Part shown: piece after piece, positions 1-8,409 of the stretch
How positions within the stretch are numbered: position 1 is the stretch's first letter
Layout: every line of letters starts with the position of its first letter
Source: a virus
Length of the DNA stretch: 36,938 nucleotides
Strand: one strand, 5' to 3'
IMG/VR virus record: IMGVR_UViG_3300005518_000015
Span: 1 to 36,938 of that record
The notes under the pieces: generated by a model
The model's database searches: none
Told to the model about the DNA's origin: nothing
The model's input: only the letters and a program-made list of their open reading frames with translations
Made by a program: the position numbers and the translations under genes

Positions 1-54
1 CGGCAACGTTAACCTGAAAGGGCTTGCAGCTGGCACGGCGATCAGCCTAGCAAG
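1..54. repeat. Terminal overlap, left copy
   Basis: These 54 bases are identical to the last 54 bases of the window. A reading frame that runs off the right end continues in phase here, so this is best read as the assembly overlap of a circular molecule. A short terminal repeat of a linear genome is the alternative. Confidence 0.93.
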
Positions 55-994
55 CAATGGCACAGACATCACAATAACGAATAGCTTGCCTGAGGCCACA
101 ACTGGCAGCAATCTAGGCACTAGCGGCCAGGCCGTCTTTTCCTCAAAAGTCGGTAACGATCTGCAATTCAAAAAGATAACTGGCACGGGGATAACTGTAA
201 CAAGCAACTCAACTAACGTGATTTTAACAGTCACAGACGCAACGGTATGCAGCAATACGGGATCAGGCAATGGGCTTTGTAACGGCGGCAACGTAAGCAT
301 AAAAAGCCTGATTGGCGGCACCGGGGTAACTATTACGGACACAACTGACGATTATACCTTTGCAAGTCAGTGTGCAAATACTGGCACGGGTGAGGCAGTT
401 TGCGAGAGCGCAAATAATATCAATTCTTTAATTGCTGGCAACGGCATAACGATTGCTGACACTAGCGCCGATCTGACGATAACAAATAGCGGCCTATACC
501 AATATACACAGCTTTGCACAAACGTGCTTGGCAGCTCTGCAACCTCGTTATCTTGCTCGAGCTTTGCGGCCAAAAAACACCTTTTGATTGTTGCCGACTT
601 GAGGACCGTAACAAATACCTTTACGGTTGGCATACAATTCAATTCTGACACTGGCACAAACTACGCTTGGCGCATGTCATTATCGGGCGCAGCCGACACA
701 ACAGGCGTAAGTGCCGCACAATGTCAGCCAGTAGGTGCAACGGCCTTAGCAACCGGCGAAATAGCGAGGCTAAGCATGGAGATTGACAATAATCAGGCAG
801 GGGATCGCAAAGTTGGTTGGGGCTCTTATGTAGGCGATACAGCAACGACCGCAGCAACGGCGCCAGCAAGATCAGAGAACGCTTGCAAGTGGGGTAACAC
901 GGCGGCCCAAATAACAACTGTTACAATAAACAGAGCTGCGGGAACAGGCAGCCTTAACACAAACTCTATAATCTGGGTTTACGGATCTGATTGA
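2..994 (+). CDS. Fibre-like repeat protein, C-terminal part (continues from 35827)
   Basis: This is the second part of a gene that begins at ATG 35827; joined across the circle it encodes about 683 aa. The frame is open from base 2 to TGA 992-994. This part carries the last copies of a short beta repeat (pattern roughly LKxLxxGxGIxLxxNxTxITIT) seen eight times in the whole protein, separated by Cys-containing, Gly/Asn/Ser-rich linkers. The last 160 residues or so are a different, non-repetitive domain with paired cysteines, resembling the compact receptor-binding heads that end phage fibres; that role is inferred. A TTG at 86 lies inside the frame and is not the true start. Confidence 0.85.
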   Translation, partial: GNVNLKGLAAGTAISLASNGTDITITNSLPEATTGSNLGTSGQAVFSSKVGNDLQFKKITGTGITVTSNSTNVILTVTDATVCSNTGSGNGLCNGGNVSIKSLIGGTGVTITDTTDDYTFASQCANTGTGEAVCESANNINSLIAGNGITIADTSADLTITNSGLYQYTQLCTNVLGSSATSLSCSSFAAKKHLLIVADLRTVTNTFTVGIQFNSDTGTNYAWRMSLSGAADTTGVSAAQCQPVGATALATGEIARLSMEIDNNQAGDRKVGWGSYVGDTATTAATAPARSENACKWGNTAAQITTVTINRAAGTGSLNTNSIIWVYGSD

Positions 995-995
995 T

Positions 996-1199
996 ATGAC
1001 AAGGCAAAGGTTTTCTCTATGTTTAGTAACAGACGCAAATAAGGCCTGGCTAGACAATCAAAGCATAACCTACGACATTGAAAGCTGTCCGAGCGTAAAT
1101 ATCTACATTAGAGATTGGAATCAACTCAATGCCCTGCAAAAAACCAATGTCACGGCATACTTTGTTGCACTCGGTTATCATGTAGAAGAGGAAGCTTAA
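996..1199 (+). CDS. Small protein of unknown function (67 aa)
   Basis: It starts with ATG one base after the stop of the fibre gene, so it is probably co-transcribed and translated by coupling. The protein is soluble and mixed in charge, with no signal, membrane segment or metal motif. It ends in an acidic stretch (VEEEA). I do not recognise the family. Its position between the fibre gene and the promoter of the virion module suggests an accessory to the fibre, such as a chaperone, but this is a guess. Confidence 0.6.
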   Translation: MTRQRFSLCLVTDANKAWLDNQSITYDIESCPSVNIYIRDWNQLNALQKTNVTAYFVALGYHVEEEA

Positions 1200-1203
1200 A
1201 AGC

Positions 1204-1218
1204 AAAGGTTAATTGCCA
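1204..1218 (+). promoter_or_regulatory. Promoter of the virion module (TATA-like box)
   Basis: AAAGGTTAATTGCCA, one of the best matches to the recurrent promoter sequence of this genome. The centre of TTAATT is about 29 nt before the TTG at 1241, the spacing expected for a leaderless archaeal transcript. Confidence 0.7.
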
Positions 1219-1240
1219 GACTTCGCTTTGCATTATTGAA

Positions 1241-1606
1241 TTGCCAACGGTAGAATTGGGCACATTCATTGCGTTTCTAGCGATCCCATTTCTATCAATG
1301 ATCTTTTATGGTAAAATTTTGACATGGGGTTTTGTCGGTTGGCTGCTATTCCTTTCAGTTGGCGCTCTATCTTTCCTATTGCTTGGCGGCGTGACTTTAA
1401 TGATGGCCTCAGGTTATGAAGTGACGCAATCCTCAACGCATGAATTTAGAAATGCAACAGGGGCCCTTGTAGGCACGGAAACAAACTCAACGCCAATAAT
1501 TAACAGCTTTCAACAAATGTGGTCATATATCTTTATGAGTTCAACAATTGTATTTGGTATGGTATTCTTTTGGGTATTGGTGACAGCGGCAGGGGGCCGG
1601 AAATAA
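1241..1606 (+). CDS. Three-helix membrane protein, probable virion component
   Basis: About 121 aa with three hydrophobic segments (about residues 5-22, 27-50 and 95-117). A polar loop of about 40 residues between the second and third contains possible N-glycosylation sites (NAT, NST). The frame is open further upstream to 1115, but that would overlap the preceding gene and the promoter. TTG 1241 is chosen because it sits about 29 nt after the TATA-like box. It is the first gene of the virion module and is followed without a gap by another membrane protein. Function not recognised; a minor envelope or capsid-associated protein is likely. Confidence 0.65.
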   Translation: MPTVELGTFIAFLAIPFLSMIFYGKILTWGFVGWLLFLSVGALSFLLLGGVTLMMASGYEVTQSSTHEFRNATGALVGTETNSTPIINSFQQMWSYIFMSSTIVFGMVFFWVLVTAAGGRK

Positions 1607-1975
1607 ATGCAGCAATTTATGAGCATTGTTCTAAGTCTAGAGTTTTTCATTCTTTGCATTTCCGGATCATTTTGGTTCTTTGGGCATGAGCTAGGAATTA
1701 CGGCGATAAGTCAAAGATCCTTGGATATCGAGGCAAAAGCGCAATCCTACAATGACACCTCACAAAGCTATGAGACGACAGGTTTTAACGTAGCTTTGAT
1801 CTTTGGTGATTGGGGCCGTTCAATAACAGAGTTCTTCAATGCTATTCAGGCGGGCGATCCTGTCGCAATGATGCAGCTATTTGGATTTCCGGGCAGTTTC
1901 ATTCAGTGGATAATTGCAATTGACGGCCTTGCGATCATTTTGACAGTGATCTATCTATTCAGTGGCCGAGGCTGA
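1607..1975 (+). CDS. Membrane protein, probable virion component (122 aa)
   Basis: The ATG directly follows the stop of the previous gene. There is an N-terminal hydrophobic segment (about residues 5-25), a long polar middle and a second hydrophobic segment near the C-terminus (about 98-118). The middle contains NDT and is predicted to be outside the membrane if the protein is a hairpin. No enzyme motif is visible. Placed in the virion module by context only. Confidence 0.65.
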   Translation: MQQFMSIVLSLEFFILCISGSFWFFGHELGITAISQRSLDIEAKAQSYNDTSQSYETTGFNVALIFGDWGRSITEFFNAIQAGDPVAMMQLFGFPGSFIQWIIAIDGLAIILTVIYLFSGRG

Positions 1976-1979
1976 CAAA

Positions 1980-2204
1980 TTGAGCCAAACAATACAAAAT
2001 ATCAAAGTGGCCTTATTCCTCTCAATTTCATTTGCTTGGTTCTTGATCACTGCAATAATTTTGCCCGGCTTGAGACATCCTTGGACCAAAGACGATAATC
2101 TTAATATCGTTATCAACCTGGCAACAATTGTTTGTTTTATGGCCCTGGCAGGCGTCTATTTTCTAAACGTCAATCCAAAACAGAAAAAACCACTTCAAAG
2201 ATAA
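1980..2204 (+). CDS. Two-helix membrane protein (74-80 aa)
   Basis: Two hydrophobic segments (about residues 10-30 and 43-62 from the TTG) are separated by a charged loop, with a basic C-terminus (KQKKPLQR). Two starts are possible: TTG 1980, just after the stop of the previous gene at 1975, or GTG 1962, which overlaps it by 14 nt. I prefer 1980 because overlaps elsewhere in this genome are mostly 1-8 nt. Small size and hairpin topology resemble capsid-like proteins downstream, but it lacks their Cys-containing loop. Confidence 0.6.
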   Translation: MSQTIQNIKVALFLSISFAWFLITAIILPGLRHPWTKDDNLNIVINLATIVCFMALAGVYFLNVNPKQKKPLQR

Positions 2205-2216
2205 TGCAAAATCACT

Positions 2217-2225
2217 CTTATATAA
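2217..2225 (+). promoter_or_regulatory. TATA box of the first capsid-like gene
   Basis: CTTATATAA centred about 28 nt before ATG 2248, giving an essentially leaderless mRNA. It separates this gene from the preceding membrane genes, which fits a need for high expression of a capsid protein. Confidence 0.7.
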
Positions 2226-2247
2226 TCAACGTTGTTTGCATGGCTCA

Positions 2248-2508
2248 ATGGCAAATCTGTTAGCCCTTGGCGGTGGAATACTGACCATTATCGTGGGCGG
2301 TGTTCTGTTGCTTGTGGGCACACAAGTGTTTGCGAGCCTTGACAGCAACTTTAGTTGCTATACGAGTGCAATGAACGCAAGCTCTGACGCACAAGATACT
2401 TGTCTGTCAGTCAAGTCTAATGTGTGGCTGATCTTGAGCATTGCGCCTTATGGGCTCGTTTTCACCGGCATTTTCCTGATCTTTGGAACCATTATAGGCA
2501 GGTTCTAA
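2248..2508 (+). CDS. Small two-helix protein, candidate major capsid protein 1
   Basis: 86 aa, almost entirely hydrophobic: helix about residues 5-25, a polar loop with two cysteines (SNFSCYTS, DTCLSV) that could form a disulphide, then helix about 60-82. Major capsid proteins of spindle-shaped archaeal viruses are of this size and fold as hydrophobic helical hairpins; the assignment rests on that likeness and on the tandem arrangement with two similar genes. An upstream in-frame TTG at 2236 is rejected because it lies too close to the TATA box. The gene has its own promoter and is followed by a strong T-run, so it may be expressed separately and abundantly. Confidence 0.6.
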   Translation: MANLLALGGGILTIIVGGVLLLVGTQVFASLDSNFSCYTSAMNASSDAQDTCLSVKSNVWLILSIAPYGLVFTGIFLIFGTIIGRF

Positions 2509-2530
2509 GGCTCACTCGGGAAAGCCCCCT

Positions 2531-2544
2531 CTTTTCTTTTTTTT
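2531..2544 (+). terminator. T-rich transcription terminator
   Basis: CTTTTCTTTTTTTT, 22 nt after the stop of the first capsid-like gene and just upstream of the next promoter. Archaeal RNA polymerase terminates at such T-runs. Confidence 0.65.
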
Positions 2545-2560
2545 AACAAAACAAAAAGGC

Positions 2561-2574
2561 AAGGTTATTAGCAA
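2561..2574 (+). promoter_or_regulatory. Promoter of the second capsid-like gene
   Basis: AAGGTTATTAGCAA, a match to the recurrent promoter sequence. The centre of TTATTA is about 30 nt before TTG 2598. Confidence 0.68.
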
Positions 2575-2597
2575 GTTTGCTCATTGCGCTCTTGATC

Positions 2598-2885
2598 TTG
2601 GGCTCTGAGATTTTAATTGTAATAAGCGGCGTGATTGCCCTTGTGGCCTTGGCAGCCTCGTTCTATTTGATATTCCCGATCTTTCTCAACATTCAAACAA
2701 ATCCGAGCCCTGATTGTGCAGCAAGTGCAAGCTGCATGGCAATCTTTGATCGGCTCTATGACGTTATGTTTGTGATCTTTGCCGTATTTACCGGCGGCAT
2801 ATTCCTTGCAATGTATATGCGGGCACTGAGAAAAGACAGCACGGTTAGCTATAGCAGCGGCGGCGGCGGTTTTGAGGATTTCTAA
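2598..2885 (+). CDS. Small two-helix protein, candidate major capsid protein 2
   Basis: About 95 aa: helix (about residues 3-27), a short loop with two cysteines (DCAASASC), helix (about 55-75), and a polar tail rich in Ser/Gly ending in FEDF. The layout mirrors the gene before and the gene after it, so these look like a diverged tandem family. TTG 2598 is the in-frame start at the right distance from the promoter; TTG 2592 is possible. TTG 2577 is only 9 nt from the box and unlikely. Confidence 0.6.
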   Translation: MGSEILIVISGVIALVALAASFYLIFPIFLNIQTNPSPDCAASASCMAIFDRLYDVMFVIFAVFTGGIFLAMYMRALRKDSTVSYSSGGGGFEDF

Positions 2886-2888
2886 CCA

Positions 2889-3140
2889 ATGGCTGCTATA
2901 ATTATTTGCTTTGCAATTATTGCAATTATTCTAACAGGTGCAAGCTATTACATTGTTATTCCTTTTGTTTTTGATATCAAGGCAGGCTTTAACGCAAAGG
3001 TGACAGATCCAAGGGCCCTAGCGTTTGGTGAGACTCTTTACGACATTATAGGGATCTTTCCGGTGATCTATGTAGGTGCTATTTTCCTGAACGCTTATCA
3101 AAAGAGCGTGAGACAAAGCAACAGCGAGGGCGGCTTTTGA
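2889..3140 (+). CDS. Small two-helix protein, candidate capsid protein 3
   Basis: 83 aa beginning ATG three bases after the previous stop. Helix (about residues 3-24), loop without cysteines, helix (about 53-70), and a short tail ending SEGGF, similar to the Gly-Phe tail of its neighbour. It overlaps the start of the large surface-protein gene by 4 nt, so the two are translationally coupled. The order small capsid-like proteins then large surface protein resembles VP1/VP3/VP4 of fuselloviruses. Confidence 0.58.
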   Translation: MAAIIICFAIIAIILTGASYYIVIPFVFDIKAGFNAKVTDPRALAFGETLYDIIGIFPVIYVGAIFLNAYQKSVRQSNSEGGF

Positions 3141-6100
3141 CAAAGAAGCTATGGGTATTAGGATCAATTGCGTTTTTGCTAGTGCTCTCGATATATGTGA
3201 GCTCGAGTATTCAAAGGGCTCAAGCCTTAACAGCGGCCACTTTTACGGACAAGCCAACATTCACAAGCTTAAACTCAAACAAGTGGTCACGGGCATATAC
3301 GAATGTGGCCGGCACTTCGACATATTTCATAGACGCCGGTAGCAGCGCGGTAAAGGCAATTTTGCTGAATAGCACCGGCTCGGTTACTCAAACCGTTTCA
3401 ACGGCCCTTGCCGGGGCACCTTTGACGGTAACAAGCACAACGGGATCAAGCACAAAAAACGATATTGTGATGCTGCAAACATTGGGCGGCACAACTCAAA
3501 ATCTTAACAATGCTGGCACAACTTTCTTTGCTGAAAGCCTTGCAACGGCCTCGGCGGAATTGGTAGGCACTAGTGTCAACGAGCTCCATATTTGGATCAA
3601 GAAAACAGGTGCACCGGCAAGCTCAACGGCAACATTTGCAGTATTCGATAGTTCATGTAATACAGTCTATTCCTTTGGAACGGTTGACGTAAGCACTTTG
3701 ACGGGATCATTTGTTGAAACAACCTTTAGGGGTGCAACAACAGGGCGCACTCTTGCCAATGGTGATCGCATTGGTGCTTATTACACTGGCGGATCAGCCG
3801 GCAACTCTTTAGACGTTGAATATGTGGCGGCAGACAGATATGACGGCACCACAAATACGATAACTCACACGGCAACGGGCGCACAAGGATCTTGCACGCC
3901 AACGGCCCAAACTGGCAGAGAACTACACATGCAATTGGGATTTAATTATGTGGCGGCCCTGGCAAATGATAACGACGGCGGCGCCTCTTATTGGGAAAAT
4001 GCAGGCTATACAGTAAGGGGCACACAAACAGACAGTGAGACAACGGCTTTTCTTAGAGCCAATACACAAGCCGCAACCATTGCCGGCGTTATGGCAGAAA
4101 AAAAGACGACGACAAGCGCCCTTGCAAATAAGGAAGTTGATACAATGGATGTTCTCTTGTTAAAAGTAGGCTCGCCAACTGGCACGGTAACAGTTGCCGA
4201 GTTTGCCAATGACGGCAGCACTTCAAATAAGGTTAATCAAAACCTTGGCACTTTGGCAAACTGTGACTTTGCAACGACAACCGTGACGGCTTGCGCCGAG
4301 CATATCAATGGCGGCAGCGCTTTGATCGGGCAAACTGTTAACAAAATGGTTGTAGGGTTGAAAAAAGTTAACTCGCCCACTGGCAACATGTATGCTTGCA
4401 TAATGAACGCCGCAGCAACTTGCACCTACACTTTTGGCACGGTTGACATTTCGACTTTGACAACGAGCAACATTGCATATACCTTTGCCAACTTGGCAAG
4501 CTCTCATGTTATTGCCTCAGGTGAATACATAGGCATGAAAGGCGACGTTCAAAGCGGCGCAAATACTGCCTCAGTTGTAAGATCAACAGCAAACGTTTAT
4601 GACGGCACGGCCTCGGCTGTTGCAGTATTTACCTCAGGGGTTTGGGGTGCCGACGCAACTCAAGACTTGGGATCGACAACGGCAAACACTAATTGGAAAT
4701 TAGACTTTGTAACAATGCCGACAATTGTTAACACATTTGGAACAATGGCAGCCGCCTCATTGACAACAAGCTTTGTAAAATATAGTTTCACCACAAGCGG
4801 CGCTGACTTTACCTTAAGCAGTGGTGCAACGACTTACATAGGCGTGCAATTCCTTGGCGGCGACGAGAGCAATAAAGTGGGCGTTGGCTATACAGTGGCT
4901 GACGCCTTTGATGGCGGCGCTAATTCAATACAGTCAAGCTTTGTAGACGCATGGAGCGACGGGGCGGGCGCCGATCTGAGGTTTAGAGTTATAGACACGG
5001 CAAACACAGCCGCCGACCAAGAGAGCGGCGCTTTCATAAAGTGGGACGCCGGTTCTAACGTCAATACTGCCGGCGTCAGAGTATTTTGGAAAGACGCAAC
5101 AAAGATACCGGCAAGCATAAAACTCTCGACTAGCACCGACGACGCCGCATATACGGATCGTGTCACGATAACGCCAACGCAAGCAAGCGGCTATGAATTT
5201 CTAGAGCTTGACCAATTATACAGTGCGAGGTATATCAAAATGACCGTTGTAACGTGGGGCGCAAGTGATTTTAGCATGGCCGTGGGCGAATATCAAAGGC
5301 TGCCAAGCACGGTTGGATCTGTTATCTCGCCAGTTGAAAGCAGCGGCGGGGTTAATACGGTATTTTATGCCGGTCAAAGAACGGCAGGCGGCACGGATCG
5401 ATCAATAGGCAAGATCAATATTGACACCGGCAATTTAGTATCTATCACAGATTATACGAGCACCGGCACACAAGCCTATGATTGCATGACGGCAACTAAA
5501 AATAAAATCTACATGGATCATGCAACCATTGGCAGCGGCAGCATACGCATAGACAGCACTGATCGAGACTTTACAAACTTAGCTACTGTTAGTGGCGGCG
5601 ATTTAGGAATATCACAGCAAAACACAGCAGCTTGTGCAATAGTGACAGACGGCGCCGCAGCTGCCCAAGATGTTACTTATTGGTTTACGGAGCACTCAAC
5701 GCCGGCGCAAGCAACAATATATAAGCTTGTTGGCACCGGCACCTTAACGCAACCCTCAACTATATCGGGGCAACCGACAGAGTTGCTTGCCGAGAATGTG
5801 CAAGACAAGGTGATATTGAGAGATACAACGGGCGGCGTTGAAAGCACCTATACCGTTACAAAAGCCACAGATGCACTCTCAGCGGCACTATATTCAACCA
5901 ATTGGATAACGCTAAATGCGCAGCAATTTGATTTTGACGGCACAACAAGAACCTGGAAAACTAGCAGCAAGGTCTTTGATGCCAGCTCGACTTATTCAAT
6001 TTCTTACAGCTCGACGGGCACTTTGCTCGATCCAGATACTTGTTATGTTGAAACGGCCAGCGCCGGCACAATAACTTGCCTTGACGACAGCGTTTATTAT

Positions 6101-7219
6101 CGGCTCTCAGATACTTTGGTTGTCTCAGGTAGCGGCACAACATGGACACCAAGAACGATAACAAGCGGCGCAACCCTGGCCCCGGTGCCATACACCGAGC
6201 ATTTGAACGTTAACCTTGTGCAAAATTACACGGTCATGGCTGCACAAGTCATTAAAGCAGATTGTGATTATACATGGACCTTGCAACGGGCAAGATCGCA
6301 TTATGTTGGATCTGATGCCGATTGCGTTAACTGGCGAATAGTGCCAACGTCAACGGACACCGTAGGCCGGTTAATTCCATACACAAGAACGGCGGATCTA
6401 GTTCATGCAAATCCTCAAACAAGCTACACAATAACCTTGTCAGTTGGCGGCGATCCGTCGATCTATTTCCTGAGGTCAATATATGACGGCAAAGACGTTG
6501 ACACGGGTGCCTTTGACAGCGGCGGATCATTGGGCCAAAGATTGCTTTATGGTCAGTGCTATACAATGCAAGTTGAGGAAACAAGCAGCGGCAACGTCTT
6601 GCAAACTGGCGTTATTTGTGCCAACGATATTACAACAAAACCAATCAGCTTGTCGGGTATTACGATCCCTGATAACTGGCTAAAAGATACTTGGTCATAT
6701 AGCATAACGAGGAACAAAACCAATGAGGCAAACAATGGCCTGTTATTTGCAATGCAAAAATCAAGCGAGCCTTACAACGCCTCATTGTATGTAACAAACA
6801 ACCTATTGGAAAGCGAGCAAAGTTATACGAATTGGTTCAATTTCACCGGCGTAACAGGAATAGCAGTTGCCAACGTCACGGGCCGAGCAAGTGACGAGAC
6901 AATTTATTTCAATCTCTATGAAAACGACGAGCTAGTATTAAACGCAATAAGCTATGCAGATCCTAACCTTGGCAATGAAATGGATATCTTTAGCGAGGCA
7001 AACTTTGGGCTCTTATTCGGCCTGCCTGTTGCAATGATCTTTCCGGTATTGACGGCGGCCATATTCCCTAAAAACATGAGTTACTTTGGCTCAATCGTGA
7101 CGGTTGCCGTTATTGGCCTGCTTGCCGTATTCAGGATAATAGAATTGCCCGCCTGGTATTGGGCCCTAACAATGCCAATGCTGGCCGTTGCGGTCTTTGT
7201 TGGCTACAAAAGGAAATAA
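3137..7219 (+). CDS. Large secreted, membrane-anchored surface protein, candidate tip adhesin (1360 aa)
   Basis: Starts at TTG 3137 overlapping the previous stop (TTGA). It has an N-terminal signal-like helix (about residues 4-28). Three diverged copies of one beta module follow: each contains an FGTxxxxxLT motif, near residues 176, 431 and 532, and ends about 65 residues later in a YDG or FDG motif. About 620-720 resembles a discoidin/F5-8C sandwich (IKWDAGSN, RYIKM). Mixed beta domains come next, and the last 75 residues are hydrophobic helices ending in YKRK, which anchor the protein in a membrane. Many NxT/NxS sites suggest glycosylation. Size, signal, anchor and position fit the host-binding protein of a spindle-shaped virus; a shed S-layer-like protein is the alternative. 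Confidence 0.7.
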   Translation: MTKKLWVLGSIAFLLVLSIYVSSSIQRAQALTAATFTDKPTFTSLNSNKWSRAYTNVAGTSTYFIDAGSSAVKAILLNSTGSVTQTVSTALAGAPLTVTSTTGSSTKNDIVMLQTLGGTTQNLNNAGTTFFAESLATASAELVGTSVNELHIWIKKTGAPASSTATFAVFDSSCNTVYSFGTVDVSTLTGSFVETTFRGATTGRTLANGDRIGAYYTGGSAGNSLDVEYVAADRYDGTTNTITHTATGAQGSCTPTAQTGRELHMQLGFNYVAALANDNDGGASYWENAGYTVRGTQTDSETTAFLRANTQAATIAGVMAEKKTTTSALANKEVDTMDVLLLKVGSPTGTVTVAEFANDGSTSNKVNQNLGTLANCDFATTTVTACAEHINGGSALIGQTVNKMVVGLKKVNSPTGNMYACIMNAAATCTYTFGTVDISTLTTSNIAYTFANLASSHVIASGEYIGMKGDVQSGANTASVVRSTANVYDGTASAVAVFTSGVWGADATQDLGSTTANTNWKLDFVTMPTIVNTFGTMAAASLTTSFVKYSFTTSGADFTLSSGATTYIGVQFLGGDESNKVGVGYTVADAFDGGANSIQSSFVDAWSDGAGADLRFRVIDTANTAADQESGAFIKWDAGSNVNTAGVRVFWKDATKIPASIKLSTSTDDAAYTDRVTITPTQASGYEFLELDQLYSARYIKMTVVTWGASDFSMAVGEYQRLPSTVGSVISPVESSGGVNTVFYAGQRTAGGTDRSIGKINIDTGNLVSITDYTSTGTQAYDCMTATKNKIYMDHATIGSGSIRIDSTDRDFTNLATVSGGDLGISQQNTAACAIVTDGAAAAQDVTYWFTEHSTPAQATIYKLVGTGTLTQPSTISGQPTELLAENVQDKVILRDTTGGVESTYTVTKATDALSAALYSTNWITLNAQQFDFDGTTRTWKTSSKVFDASSTYSISYSSTGTLLDPDTCYVETASAGTITCLDDSVYYRLSDTLVVSGSGTTWTPRTITSGATLAPVPYTEHLNVNLVQNYTVMAAQVIKADCDYTWTLQRARSHYVGSDADCVNWRIVPTSTDTVGRLIPYTRTADLVHANPQTSYTITLSVGGDPSIYFLRSIYDGKDVDTGAFDSGGSLGQRLLYGQCYTMQVEETSSGNVLQTGVICANDITTKPISLSGITIPDNWLKDTWSYSITRNKTNEANNGLLFAMQKSSEPYNASLYVTNNLLESEQSYTNWFNFTGVTGIAVANVTGRASDETIYFNLYENDELVLNAISYADPNLGNEMDIFSEANFGLLFGLPVAMIFPVLTAAIFPKNMSYFGSIVTVAVIGLLAVFRIIELPAWYWALTMPMLAVAVFVGYKRK

Positions 7220-7282
7220 GCTTATAGAACAATAATCTTATATACTGATCATTTTATTACTCAGGCGGGCAGGAAAGCGATT

Positions 7283-7582
7283 TTGGGCGATCAAATAACA
7301 AGCGTGCCGCCAAGGGCGAAATACAGATCACGCACGGAAATCATTGCTGAGATTTTAGAGCTTGTCAAAGAGGTAACATGGCAGACAAAGATCATGTATA
7401 AGTGCAATCTCTCATTTGTGCAATTACTAGAATATACAAAGATGTTATTGGATAATAATTTGATCAAGATCAAAGAGGAAATCCACGGGCGCCAAACTAG
7501 GCGGGCCTACTTGATAACGGCAAAGGGCAAGGCCCTGTTAAATTCTATTAATGAAACGGCCGCCTTGATGCCAATAAGATAA
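7283..7582 (+). CDS. Winged-helix transcription regulator (HTH_45-like, 99 aa)
   Basis: From about residue 15 the sequence follows the archaeal HTH_45 winged-helix pattern: an ITAEIL-like helix, conserved TKIMYKCNLSF recognition region, LLDNNLIK, then a two-strand wing ending in YLITAKGKALL. Such proteins are common small regulators in Nitrososphaeria and their mobile elements. The start is TTG 7283. Two AT-rich boxes lie upstream (7238-7245 and 7251-7260); the second has the right spacing. It is the first gene after the virion module and may switch expression between the virion and early blocks. Confidence 0.8.
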   Translation: MGDQITSVPPRAKYRSRTEIIAEILELVKEVTWQTKIMYKCNLSFVQLLEYTKMLLDNNLIKIKEEIHGRQTRRAYLITAKGKALLNSINETAALMPIR

Positions 7583-7601
7583 GGGGATTTGACCAAACAA
7601 A

Positions 7602-7919
7602 TTGAAAAGCTTAAGCAAATTCCTCAAATTACGCCAACCCTCACCGCAAGATCGTTATCAAGATTGCTATGAATGTCACACAAAGGTTTGGTCCATATTT
7701 TGCACTGATTGCGGCAAACGCTTTTGCAGCGAGCATATAGACGATCCAAATATCCATGATTGCGGCCTCAATGGCTTGACAAAAAAGAAGCTGAGGCAAT
7801 TGCAAAAACTCAGAGCCCTGCCATTATCACCAATTGAGGTTGAGGCCCGTGAAAGCGGCCGTAATTATGCGCAAGAAAGAACTAAGGCAAAAGAAAACAA
7901 GGGTGCCAAAATTGCATAA
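7602..7919 (+). CDS. AN1-type zinc-finger protein (105 aa)
   Basis: The N-terminal half has Cys/His spacing of an AN1 finger: CYEC, FCTDC, RFCSEH, then HDC, which binds two zinc ions in known family members. The C-terminal half is strongly basic (KKKLRQLQKLR, KAKENKGAKIA) and probably helical, suited to nucleic acid or protein binding. Cellular AN1 proteins act in stress and ubiquitin/proteasome pathways; viral homologues are usually of unknown role. Starts at TTG 7602. Confidence 0.75.
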   Translation: MKSLSKFLKLRQPSPQDRYQDCYECHTKVWSIFCTDCGKRFCSEHIDDPNIHDCGLNGLTKKKLRQLQKLRALPLSPIEVEARESGRNYAQERTKAKENKGAKIA

Positions 7920-8079
7920 GCTAAAGCGCCCTTGCATTTGCGGTCATAAAGCCGGTAAGCATGGCATTGCAATAAGGCAAAGTAGGTTTACTAAGCCAAC
8001 AAGAGGCAGTTGCAGCGTCAATAATTGCGGTTGTAAAAGGTTTAGAGAAAGACCAAATATCATTGCGAGGGCTCTATAA
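7912..8079 (+). CDS. Small CxCGH-family zinc protein (55 aa)
   Basis: Contains CICGHKAGKH followed after about 20 residues by C-x4-CGCKRF. The same pattern (CxCGHxxxH ... CxCKxF) appears in two other genes at 29809 and 31226. The frame extends upstream to ATG 7867 and 7834, but TTG 7912 gives the usual short overlap (8 nt) with the preceding gene. It probably binds one zinc ion; function unknown. Confidence 0.65.
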   Translation: MHKLKRPCICGHKAGKHGIAIRQSRFTKPTRGSCSVNNCGCKRFRERPNIIARAL

Positions 8080-8141
8080 TGCTGGCCGTAGTAAATACTT
8101 TGAAATGTTATAAAGCCGGTAACAGTGGGGTGACATTTTGA
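8079..8141 (+). CDS. Possible micro-protein (20 aa)
   Basis: A 20-codon frame that starts with an ATG overlapping the previous stop (TAATG) and ends in a TGA overlapping the next TTG. Only its place in the chain of overlaps supports it; the peptide has no recognisable motif. Confidence 0.25.
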   Translation: MLAVVNTLKCYKAGNSGVTF

Positions 8142-8191
8142 AATTTAACAAGCCGGCTCTGATAACGGCTGCGGTCAACAATGCAAAATGA
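8138..8191 (+). CDS. Possible micro-protein (17 aa)
   Basis: Seventeen codons from TTG 8138 to a TGA that overlaps ATG 8188 of the next gene (ATGA). As with its neighbour, only the chain of start/stop overlaps argues for translation. It may just serve as a coupling leader. Confidence 0.22.
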   Translation: MKFNKPALITAAVNNAK

Positions 8192-8409
8192 ACAAAGTTA
8201 AGAGCTTAGACGACTGGCGGGCAATGGTCAACGAGCTAAGGCAAGAGGCAGTAGCGGCAGGCGATCAAGATTTCCTTAGACGGTTCAAACAAGCAAGAGA
8301 GCTTGGCGAAAGCAAAGGATCTGATCCTGAATTGTTCATTCTCGCTAACGGCATAAAGCTTATGATTGAAAACCGGGCAAATGCCTGGCTGAAAGAAAAA
8401 AGACAATGA
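8188..8409 (+). CDS. Small helical protein of unknown function (73 aa)
   Basis: Charged and predicted almost entirely alpha-helical, with no cysteines and no membrane segment. It contains LDDWRAMVNELRQEA and a basic end (LKEKRQ). It overlaps the next gene by 4 nt (ATGA). No family recognised. Confidence 0.6.
   Translation: MNKVKSLDDWRAMVNELRQEAVAAGDQDFLRRFKQARELGESKGSDPELFILANGIKLMIENRANAWLKEKRQ

Noticed and set aside
1115-1240. Upstream extension of the 1241 membrane-protein frame
   Set aside because: It would overlap the 996-1199 gene and contain the promoter; its codons are not typical and the encoded part is Cys-rich by chance.
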